Shown piece by piece: positions 47,749 through 53,687 of a stretch of 53,687 nucleotides of DNA. A program made the translations under genes and the position numbers. The notes beneath the pieces are model-generated. The model searched no databases, was not told where the DNA came from, and was given only the letters and a program-made list of their open reading frames with translations. Source of the DNA: a virus; the IMG/VR virus record IMGVR_UViG_3300036827_000021, positions 1 through 53,687 of that record. One strand, given 5' to 3'. How positions within the stretch are numbered: position 1 is the stretch's first letter; every line of letters starts with the position of its first letter.

Positions 47749-48107
47749 TGTACCAAATCACTAAGGAATTCAAGTTCAGTGCAGCACACCACCTGACCAA
47801 GGTGTACGAAGGTCACAAGTGTGCGCGCGTACATGGGCACAACTACACAGTCATCGTCATGCTCGAAGCTGAGCAGCTGAACGAGCAAGGTTTCGTAGAG
47901 GACTACGGAGATCTGCGCGACATCAAGGAATGGATCGACAGTACGTTTGATCATCGTGATCTGAACGACATTCTGTTGGTCGAGCCAACTGCAGAGAACC
48001 TTGCTCGACACATCTACGACGCGTTCAAGTTTGCGCACCCCCTGATGACCGTAGTCAAGGTGAAGGAGACTGATGGCACCTCTGCAAGCTACTACGAGAA
48101 CCTCTAA
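47748..48107 (+). CDS. queD: 6-carboxytetrahydropterin synthase
   Basis: QueD makes 6-carboxy-5,6,7,8-tetrahydropterin from dihydroneopterin triphosphate. 119 residues, normal length. FSAAHHL (zinc His), KCARVHGHNYTVIVML (catalytic Cys and the two zinc His), FVEDYGDLRDIKEWIDSTFDHRDLNDI and a late Glu (KVKETDGTSASY) match the family fully. Coupled by TAATG to the small gene before it. Confidence 0.93.
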   Translation: MYQITKEFKFSAAHHLTKVYEGHKCARVHGHNYTVIVMLEAEQLNEQGFVEDYGDLRDIKEWIDSTFDHRDLNDILLVEPTAENLARHIYDAFKFAHPLMTVVKVKETDGTSASYYENL

Positions 48108-48399
48108 CTTCCACGCCAACTACAAAGGCAAGCTCGACGATGCGACTGGGCATGTAACGGGTCCAAACACCTACAGGATGTTCCTGACAGTCGTCGAGCA
48201 AGTGTATGACCCTGATACCAACACAACCAGACTAGGCTTCGTGCCTACCACACCAGAAGACATGGGGATGTCAAATGACCAGTCAGACACCGATCACGCT
48301 CGACCCCTCCGACCCGTTCGAGCGAGTGGTCATCGAGGCCGTCGCAATGAATCGCGCAAAGGCGGCGGACTACGCAGGAGTGGTAACGGGAGACGGTAA
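48073..48399 (+). CDS. Hypothetical protein overlapping queD and Nmad1-like gene
   Basis: A 108-residue frame from the ATG at 48073, 35 bases inside queD. The first 65 residues look real (ANYKGKLDDATGHVTGPNTYRMFLTVVEQVYDPDTNTTRLGFVP). From 48275 on it overlaps the next gene by 125 bases and becomes Arg and Gly-rich, like an off-frame shadow. The true product may be short or shifted; no start-stop choice settles it. Confidence 0.45.
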   Translation: MAPLQATTRTSNFHANYKGKLDDATGHVTGPNTYRMFLTVVEQVYDPDTNTTRLGFVPTTPEDMGMSNDQSDTDHARPLRPVRASGHRGRRNESRKGGGLRRSGNGRR

Positions 48400-48652
48400 G
48401 TGGCAGAACTTCTATGACACTGCCTACCAGATGAGTCAGACACCAGGTCACTCGGTCGAACAGCTGATCGCTACCAAGCAGGCACGTCTGCGAGTGCTAC
48501 TGCCTCGACTGTTCAAGAAGGTTGGCAAGCCGAAGAACGAGTCGGTGCGCGACACACTACTTGACCGTTGTGTGTATTCGACAATCGCAGTGGCATTGTT
48601 CGACGAAGGCTCGTACGATGAAGGTTGGAGCGACGGCCTTGCGACTCTCTGA
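48275..48652 (+). CDS. Nucleotide-modification-associated (DUF1599-like) protein
   Basis: A 125-residue helical protein: FERVVIEAVAMNRAKAADYAGVVTGDGKWQNFYDTAYQ, VEQLIATKQARLRVLLPRL, KPKNESVRDTLLDRCVYSTIAVALF. The pattern (K.ADYA...F.NF...K..R...l....nESv.DTLlD) is that of Nmad1/DUF1599 proteins found beside phage DNA-modification genes. Its place between queD and queE agrees. Role in the pathway unknown. Overlaps queE by 35 bases. Confidence 0.65.
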   Translation: MTSQTPITLDPSDPFERVVIEAVAMNRAKAADYAGVVTGDGKWQNFYDTAYQMSQTPGHSVEQLIATKQARLRVLLPRLFKKVGKPKNESVRDTLLDRCVYSTIAVALFDEGSYDEGWSDGLATL

Positions 48653-49334
48653 AATCTACCTGTCCGTTCAAGGAGAGGGTCCACGTGTCGGCAAGCCAAC
48701 TGTTTTTGTACGCTTCGGTGGTTGCAATCTTCGTTGTCCTGGTTGGCCTTGCGACACTCCTCACGCTATTGACGCTGAAACATATCGTCATGAGTGGCAG
48801 AAGAAGACCCCGGAAGAGGTAGTCGAGAACATCCACCAGGCGCAAGGTGCTCATGAGTCCACCAATGTCTGCTTCACAGGTGGCGAACCCTTCCTGCAGC
48901 CAGATGCAGAGATGGATGAGCTGATCAACATCCTGCTACAGGATGAACGTGTCTTCATGACTGAGGCGTTCACCAACGGTACAATCATGTGGACAGCGTT
49001 AGCCACAGACACCGTTGCAATGGTGATGGACTGGAAGCTGCCTGGTAGTGGTGAAGTGTCCAACAATGCCAACCGAACTGAGAACTTCCTTGGCATGACT
49101 TGGGGTGACTCAGTCAAGTTCACCATCAAGGACAAGACCGACTACGAGACAGCTAGGCGAATCTACGACATTTGGAAGGATAAGAACGAGAAGGTCGAGT
49201 GGTTCTTCGGTGCAGTGTGGGACACTGTCGACTACGACGAGCTCATCAACTGGGTGCTCGAAGACGGACTGCCTTGGCGATTCAACATGCAGGTCCACAA
49301 TCATGTGTGGGACCGAACACAAAGGGGCATCTAG
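48618..49334 (+). CDS. queE: 7-carboxy-7-deazaguanine synthase (radical SAM)
   Basis: QueE converts carboxytetrahydropterin to 7-carboxy-7-deazaguanine with a [4Fe-4S] cluster and SAM. 238 residues from the ATG at 48618 (GAAGG upstream); longer frames overlap and are rejected. EIYLSVQGEGPRVGKPTVFVRFGGCNLRC is diagnostic, followed by PGWPCDTPHAID. The cluster Cys spacing is C-x3-C-x4-C, not the standard C-x3-C-x2-C. VCFTGGEP is the SAM-binding GGEP motif. C-terminus: WRFNMQVHNHVWD. Confidence 0.9.
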   Translation: MKVGATALRLSEIYLSVQGEGPRVGKPTVFVRFGGCNLRCPGWPCDTPHAIDAETYRHEWQKKTPEEVVENIHQAQGAHESTNVCFTGGEPFLQPDAEMDELINILLQDERVFMTEAFTNGTIMWTALATDTVAMVMDWKLPGSGEVSNNANRTENFLGMTWGDSVKFTIKDKTDYETARRIYDIWKDKNEKVEWFFGAVWDTVDYDELINWVLEDGLPWRFNMQVHNHVWDRTQRGI

Positions 49335-49888
49335 TGACAGCTAGTCAAGAGTACTATGCGCAGGAGCTTCTTTCCTCTCTGGAAGCTTGGCATCGCACCT
49401 CAAAAGACCACACGCAGGGGACTGCTGCACGATTTGTGAAAGCCTTGGAGGAGATGACAACTCGTGGTGACTTCACCTTCACTACATTTACGGCTTCTGA
49501 CCAGAACATGGTCGTTATGCATCCGATTCCGTTCTACTCACTATGTGCACATCACGTTCTACCGTTCCACGGTGTGGCATCCGTCGGATACGTACCGCGA
49601 AGCAAGATCGCAGGGCTCAGCAAGCTGGCTCGCACCGTTCAGGAGCTCGCTAAGGGCTTCCACGTCCAAGAAGCACTTACCACTGAAATCTCGTCCTACC
49701 TCGACCATGAACTTGAGCCTCTCGGTGTTGCAGTTAGACTCAGGGCCTCGCATATGTGCATGGAGCTACGAGGAGCGCGAGTCTCCGGTGCGCTTACTAC
49801 TACAACCACAGTGACCGGGGTCTTTGCAGACCATACCCGAACAGCAAAGGCCGAATTCCTCGAAGCGATCAGGAGCACGAATGATTGA
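49334..49888 (+). CDS. folE: GTP cyclohydrolase I
   Basis: FolE opens GTP to dihydroneopterin triphosphate, first step of the preQ0 path. 184 residues from GTG at 49334, overlapping the queE stop. FYSLCAHHVLPFHGVASVGYVP holds the first zinc Cys and both His; GLSKLARTVQELAKGFHVQEALT is the conserved helix; SHMCMELRGARVSGALTTT holds the last zinc Cys. Complete and of normal type. Overlaps the next start (ATGATTGA). Confidence 0.93.
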   Translation: MTASQEYYAQELLSSLEAWHRTSKDHTQGTAARFVKALEEMTTRGDFTFTTFTASDQNMVVMHPIPFYSLCAHHVLPFHGVASVGYVPRSKIAGLSKLARTVQELAKGFHVQEALTTEISSYLDHELEPLGVAVRLRASHMCMELRGARVSGALTTTTTVTGVFADHTRTAKAEFLEAIRSTND

Positions 49889-50276
49889 CATACAAGGATC
49901 AGAACCTACACTGGGGCAGCTTGCCAAGCAATCTCTACTCGACTCAGAGAAGTGGTTCGACGACCTCGAGAACGACTGCATCTACAGCATCCCATATACA
50001 GTGCTGGCACTGTGCGGCGAGGCTGGTGAGCTTGCCAACATCATCAAGAAGATCGAACGCGGATCGCTGAGCTGGAAGGACTCTGGTACAAAGTACGATG
50101 CAGTAATGGAGAGCATCGACATCTTCGTGTACCTACTCAACTTCTGGGCACTTGCCAACGTCGACCCGTACAAGCTGCATCAGACAAAGCGTGCGATCAA
50201 CGACAAGCGCTTCATGGCTGAGCGTGCAGTGCGTGAAGCGAGGCGAGAGGCGGCAAATGACAACCCCTTCGAGTGA
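49881..50276 (+). CDS. MazG-like NTP pyrophosphohydrolase
   Basis: A 131-residue all-alpha protein: DDLENDCIYSIPYTVLALCGEAGELANIIKKIERGSLSW, YDAVMESIDIFVYLLNFWALANVD. GEAGELAN and the later ESIDIFVYL match the E-x-x-E and D/E-x-x-D metal motifs of MazG-type hydrolases. It would hydrolyse nucleoside triphosphates, perhaps removing unwanted dNTPs. Coupled to folE upstream and to the next gene. Confidence 0.75.
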   Translation: MIDIQGSEPTLGQLAKQSLLDSEKWFDDLENDCIYSIPYTVLALCGEAGELANIIKKIERGSLSWKDSGTKYDAVMESIDIFVYLLNFWALANVDPYKLHQTKRAINDKRFMAERAVREARREAANDNPFE

Positions 50277-50613
50277 ACAAGAAGTACAAGACATGACACA
50301 GTTGATCGAGGAGGCCAGCAGATCCTTTGACCAGCTGTGTCAGCAACGCCACGAGCATGGCCAGAAAGAGTATGGTGTCTTTACCTTCTTGGAAAACGAC
50401 GTCATACGGATGCTTGCGGAGGAACTCGCTGACACAGCCAACTACTGCCGTATGCAGTTCATCAAGCTGTTGCTCCTGCAAAAGATGCTAGAGGAGGAGT
50501 TGTCGGAAAAGTTAGATACTCCCTCTAGACTTTCCAAGCAAGGTCAGGATATAATTAGTTCAATAGGCAGTTTCAGAGGAACGGGGGAGCACGGATGGAC
50601 GTCGCACTCATAG
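50257..50613 (+). CDS. Second all-alpha NTP-PPase-like protein
   Basis: A 118-residue protein from the ATG at 50257 overlapping the MazG-like gene by 20 bases. QRHEHGQKEYGVFTFLENDVIRMLAEELADTANYCRMQFIKLLLLQ. The EELADTANY stretch has the E-E-x-x-D motif of the all-alpha NTP-PPase fold. Family uncertain. Promoter P50 lies in its 3' end. Overlaps the DpdA gene by 19 bases. Confidence 0.5.
   Translation: MTTPSSEQEVQDMTQLIEEASRSFDQLCQQRHEHGQKEYGVFTFLENDVIRMLAEELADTANYCRMQFIKLLLLQKMLEEELSEKLDTPSRLSKQGQDIISSIGSFRGTGEHGWTSHS
50526..50555 (+). promoter_or_regulatory. Promoter P50 in gene end (weak -35)
   Basis: TATAAT at 50550-50555 with AAGGTC four bases before it, as in the GAGGTC family. The -35 region (TAGACT at 18 bases) is weak. 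Would add transcription of the DpdA and polymerase genes. Confidence 0.5.
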
Positions 50614-51374
50614 CACCACTGGAGCTACTGGATATGCAAGACCGTGGTGAGATGCAACTCATGTTGCCACACATCCTGCACCCTGAATACGTGAAGCACT
50701 ACCGAGACAGGAAGCAGGGTGGTCTGTTTACCATTCTGGACAATGGTGCCGCCGAAGCTGTGAAGCCTACCGGACAAGAACTGCTTCGAGCAGCAGAGCT
50801 TTACAAGGTCAACGAACTCTGCATCTTCGATGTCCTCGGACGAGGATGGGAGACAGTACAAGAAGCCAACTACTTCTTCCAGTACTTCAGGAACAGAGCT
50901 ATCGACCTACATGCAGCGGGTGTGGCCTTTGGGTTCGTTGCACAAGGCTCTGACCTACACATTGCACAGCTTGCTGTTGACACAGTGATGTTGGCTCCCT
51001 ACGCACACATGATCAAGACTGTGTACCTTCCTCGACTGCTCCTCGATCATGGTGACTTGTACGCACGTGTGAAACTGGCTACTGTCATTCACAAGGCCTA
51101 TCCACATCTGAACATTCACCTGTTCGGTACGAATCGAAAGTGGATTCGTGAGGTGTATGCTGCCTCTCAGGAGTGCCCTTTCATTCGAAGCGTCGACACT
51201 TCCCTGCCGTTCGTAGCAGCTCAAGCAAACGTGCAACTGCACACTCGATTGCCACTTGTAGGCAATCGGCAACTTGACTTCTTCGAGCATGCCGTTTCAC
51301 GAGAGGAAAGGCTGCTGGCTACCTACAACGTCGATGTCTTCTTGAAGTGGGCACGTGGAGAGAGTTGTGACTGA
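50595..51374 (+). CDS. dpdA: DNA transglycosylase, TGT-like (DpdA)
   Basis: A 259-residue TIM-barrel-like protein. Best reading is phage DpdA, which swaps guanine in DNA for preQ0 or a derivative. Pattern: DVALIAPLELLDMQDRGEMQLMLPHILHP, GGLFTILDNGAAEAVKPTGQELLRAAELYKVNELCIFDVLG, then VAFGFVAQGSDLHIAQLAVD and MIKTVYLPRLLLDHGDLYARVKLATVI. DNGAAE carries an Asp in the place of the TGT nucleophile. TGT enzymes of RNA are about 370 residues; this short form fits phage DpdA. Position right after the four preQ0 genes supports the role. Ends within the polymerase start. Confidence 0.7.
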   Translation: MDVALIAPLELLDMQDRGEMQLMLPHILHPEYVKHYRDRKQGGLFTILDNGAAEAVKPTGQELLRAAELYKVNELCIFDVLGRGWETVQEANYFFQYFRNRAIDLHAAGVAFGFVAQGSDLHIAQLAVDTVMLAPYAHMIKTVYLPRLLLDHGDLYARVKLATVIHKAYPHLNIHLFGTNRKWIREVYAASQECPFIRSVDTSLPFVAAQANVQLHTRLPLVGNRQLDFFEHAVSREERLLATYNVDVFLKWARGESCD

Positions 51375-53687
51375 TGTCGAAATTCAACCCGGAGTGGTTC
51401 GAAAGCACCCTGTCGCAGAGTGCGAACGGTGTCCACTATATGCAGGGTCCAAGTTCGTACCTAGCGAAGGCCCAGCTCAAGCTAAGGTCGCTTTTGTCGG
51501 CGAAGCGCCAGGCGTTCAGGAAGCACGAGCAGGTAGGCCTTTCACTGGTCCGAGCGGTCAGCTGCTCAACAGAGTCATGCAGTACCACAACATCAAGCGA
51601 GAAGACGTCTTCCTCTCGAATGCTTGCCTTTGCCGTCCGGCAGATAATTCGACACCTCCCGCAGCCGCAATCAGTGCATGCCGAGTACGGCTCGTCTCCG
51701 AGCTACACGATCACGGAGTGGAACAAGTCGTGGCGCTGGGGAACTCTGCTTGTGAGTCTGTACTACAGCAATCAGGAGTCACCGCGCTTCGTGTCGGGCC
51801 TCCACGACGAAGCAGACCTTTGCCTGACTTGGAGGTCATCCCAACATTCCACCCCGCTGCTGCACTTCGCCAGGGAGATTTCTTCCCGTTCATCGTCAAG
51901 GATGTGGGGAAACTAAATGGAACCGGACTGGCACATTTTGCAGAGCCCCAGTTTCTCGTCGCTGAGGATCCAGGGCAGGCTATTGAGCTCCTCGAACAAG
52001 TCGAGAGACGAGCTACTGACGGAATTGTCATTGACATTGAGGTCGACGTTGAAAAAGACCTCGCTTTCGAGCACCCAGATCGATACGGCATGCTCTGCGT
52101 TGGGATTGGCTATGCTGAAGGAAAGGTGCTGGTTCTCGGTGAAAGTGCGATGGCTGACTTGGGGGTTCGAACTCGACTTCGAGAGTTGCTGCGACGAGTT
52201 AGGATCATTGGCCAGAACATCAAGTTTGACCTTCAGGGACTACATACCGTCTTCAAGGACATTGGAGGCCTAAGTGGAATCAGTGCCTACTTCGACACCA
52301 TGCTTGCCAGTTACGTCTGGGACGAGCGAAGAGGAATCCACGGACTCAAGGTTCAGGCTCAGGAAGACCTTGGAGCACCTGACTACTCTGCGGCAATCAA
52401 ACGATACGTTGGTCCTGGGATCGGTTATGGTGCTATACCCCGACCCCTACTTTACAAGTACAACGCCTGGGACGTTGCCTGTACATATGCGTTGTGGCAG
52501 ATGTATGAGAAGCGTTTCAGTGAACATCGAGACGGAGCGGAACTGCGACGAGTTCATGATCTACTTATTGCAGCATCTAATGAACTTGTGTACGTTGAAC
52601 TCAATGGGATAACCGTCGACACCAAGTACATGCATGAGGTTGAAGCCGAGATGGTGCAAGAGCTTGGCATCATCGAGGAAGAGATGGACAAGATCATCGA
52701 CATGCCAGGCTTGCAGGTAGACTTCAGGCCAGCTAAGCAAGGTGGCGGTATCAACCCAAGATCGCCTAAGCAGATCACTGAGTACCTTGCCACACGTGGT
52801 GTGCGTGTAAAGTCGACCAACGAGGACACAATCACTACACTGCTAGATAAACTTCGGTCGCGAGAGAGTCTGAACTTTCCACATCGTGACGAGGTCACCA
52901 AGTTCTGCAACGCACTACTCATTCACAGGACAAAGGCGAAGCTGTATGGAACTTATATCAAGGGAACGAGAAAGCGACTATATCGTGGTCGTGTGTACCC
53001 TACATTTCTCCTGCACGGAACTACCACTGGGCGCCTTAGTTGTAGGAACCCTAACCTGCAGAACGTTCCCAGAGGATCCGCTATTCGAAAGCTCTTTGTA
53101 CCGGGCGCGCCGGATCGCGTCTTTGTCCAAACGGATTACGGTCAGGCTGAACTACGTGTCCTCAGTTTTCTGGCTGGAGATCAATACTTTAGGAACATCT
53201 TCTGGACTCCAGAGATCGACCTCTTCGATGACCTCACGCCCATTGTTTTCCCTTCCGCAGGAGCTAAGGAAGCAACTGACCCGGCACTATGGAAAGAATT
53301 CCGTGTTCGCGTCAAGGCCTTCGTTTACGGCCTCGCTTACGGACGCACTGCTGAGGGTCTCGCCGCCGAGTACGAAATGTCTCTGGCTGAAGCAAGAGTC
53401 GCTCGAGATAACTTCTTCGACGTCATTCCTGAGATCAACCAATACCTACGGGACATTCGCCTGAGTGTCCGAGCTGGTAAACACCTAGTAACACCCTTCG
53501 GCAGGCACCGTCGCTTCTACTTACTGACCAAGGAGAATCAGAAGGACGTCTTCAACCAAGCACAAGCGTTCGTGCCTCAGTCAACTGCTTCGGACATCTG
53601 CTTGAGTGCAATGATCGAAGTACGTAAAGACCTGAAGGGTATCGGTTGGGTTCGTAACATCGTGCACGACTCGATCCTAGCTGAGTG
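51367..53687 (+). CDS. Uracil-DNA glycosylase / 3'-5' exonuclease / DNA polymerase A fusion (partial)
   Basis: One open frame of at least 773 codons, cut by the window end. GTG at 51367 has GGAGAG upstream and overlaps DpdA by 8 bases. Residues 1-170: family-4-type UDG with Fe-S Cys 19, 22, 87 or 89, and 105; GEAPG at 45-49, GRPFTGPSGQLL at 56-67, TFHPAAALR at 160-168. Residues 215-375: exonuclease, DIE at 223-225, NIKFD to Asp288, YNAWD to Asp369. Polymerase: motif A DYGQAELR from Asp590, motif B with Lys650 and Tyr654 (the place of Phe762 in E. coli Pol I), motif C HD at 767-768. All catalytic residues seen are intact. Confidence 0.85.
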   Translation, partial: MTDVEIQPGVVRKHPVAECERCPLYAGSKFVPSEGPAQAKVAFVGEAPGVQEARAGRPFTGPSGQLLNRVMQYHNIKREDVFLSNACLCRPADNSTPPAAAISACRVRLVSELHDHGVEQVVALGNSACESVLQQSGVTALRVGPPRRSRPLPDLEVIPTFHPAAALRQGDFFPFIVKDVGKLNGTGLAHFAEPQFLVAEDPGQAIELLEQVERRATDGIVIDIEVDVEKDLAFEHPDRYGMLCVGIGYAEGKVLVLGESAMADLGVRTRLRELLRRVRIIGQNIKFDLQGLHTVFKDIGGLSGISAYFDTMLASYVWDERRGIHGLKVQAQEDLGAPDYSAAIKRYVGPGIGYGAIPRPLLYKYNAWDVACTYALWQMYEKRFSEHRDGAELRRVHDLLIAASNELVYVELNGITVDTKYMHEVEAEMVQELGIIEEEMDKIIDMPGLQVDFRPAKQGGGINPRSPKQITEYLATRGVRVKSTNEDTITTLLDKLRSRESLNFPHRDEVTKFCNALLIHRTKAKLYGTYIKGTRKRLYRGRVYPTFLLHGTTTGRLSCRNPNLQNVPRGSAIRKLFVPGAPDRVFVQTDYGQAELRVLSFLAGDQYFRNIFWTPEIDLFDDLTPIVFPSAGAKEATDPALWKEFRVRVKAFVYGLAYGRTAEGLAAEYEMSLAEARVARDNFFDVIPEINQYLRDIRLSVRAGKHLVTPFGRHRRFYLLTKENQKDVFNQAQAFVPQSTASDICLSAMIEVRKDLKGIGWVRNIVHDSILAE

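Noticed and set aside
51374-51916. 180-codon frame at the start of the polymerase gene
   Set aside because: It has an ATG but Ser-rich, motif-free sequence. The other frame from GTG 51367 carries the glycosylase motifs.
1-53687. CRISPR array, insertion sequence, integrase or attachment site
   Set aside because: No regularly spaced direct repeats, no transposase or recombinase motifs, and no intact tRNA 3' end typical of an att site were found.

Overview
The window reads as most of a tailed double-stranded DNA phage (siphovirus type) of a high-GC Gram-positive host. It is about 57 percent GC by eye, genes are tightly packed with ATGA and TAATG overlaps, and Shine-Dalgarno sites are strong. 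An endolysin of the DUF1906 glycoside-hydrolase-like type and a tail protein of the ReqiPepy6 Gp37-like type point to a Rhodococcus, Gordonia or related actinobacterial phage. That host call is inference. No integrase, excisionase, transposase, insertion sequence or CRISPR array is visible.

Layout. At the far left (57-1015) a degenerate HNH-like protein and a RuvC-like resolvase run on the plus strand and meet the late operon at a 15-bp inverted-repeat terminator. From 25.0 kb down to 1.1 kb the minus strand carries the virion and lysis module in transcription order: small terminase candidate, large terminase, Mu-gp29-like portal, two small membrane proteins, three fibre or beta-propeller-like proteins, Mu-I-like protease with scaffold, decoration protein, lambda-E-like capsid protein, head-tail connectors, tail tube, two tail chaperones joined by a -1 frameshift, a 1644-residue tape measure, tail-tip proteins, endolysin and holin. 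From 25.5 kb to the right end nearly everything is on the plus strand. Two regulatory intergenic regions (25.04-25.49 and 26.8-27.38 kb) come first, then about 40 small genes of mostly unknown function (27-41 kb). These are driven by a family of near-identical promoters and separated by structured leader RNAs. The replication and DNA-modification block follows (38.7-53.7 kb).

How the right arm works. An SNF2-like helicase, a Cas4/RecB-like iron-sulfur nuclease, a Sak4-like RecA-fold ATPase, a DUF669-like ssDNA-binding protein and a large primase-helicase form a replication-recombination set. Directly coupled to it is a complete preQ0 pathway (FolE, QueD, QueE, QueC). A TGT-like protein that best fits DpdA, the enzyme that exchanges guanine in DNA for a 7-deazaguanine, follows. 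No QueF or archaeosine-type amidotransferase is visible, so 7-cyano-7-deazaguanine is the predicted base in the phage DNA. Two all-alpha NTP pyrophosphohydrolase-like genes and a nucleotide-modification-associated (DUF1599-like) gene sit in the same operon. The last gene, open at the window edge, is one continuous reading frame joining a family-4-type uracil-DNA glycosylase, a 3'-5' exonuclease and an A-family DNA polymerase. It starts inside the end of the DpdA gene.

Most notable: the glycosylase-polymerase fusion; the modification operon; a family of at least six promoters sharing an extra RRGGTC-like element (GAGGTC or close) four bases before the -10 box; a 95-nt noncoding element present twice in opposite orientation (377-471 and 36704-36798); two tRNA-like folds with canonical T-arms but no normal D-arm in noncoding leaders; a set of small paralogous proteins sharing a PPQ-V-Y-Y motif; and a probable ATT start codon behind a perfect Shine-Dalgarno, next to an inserted HNH gene.
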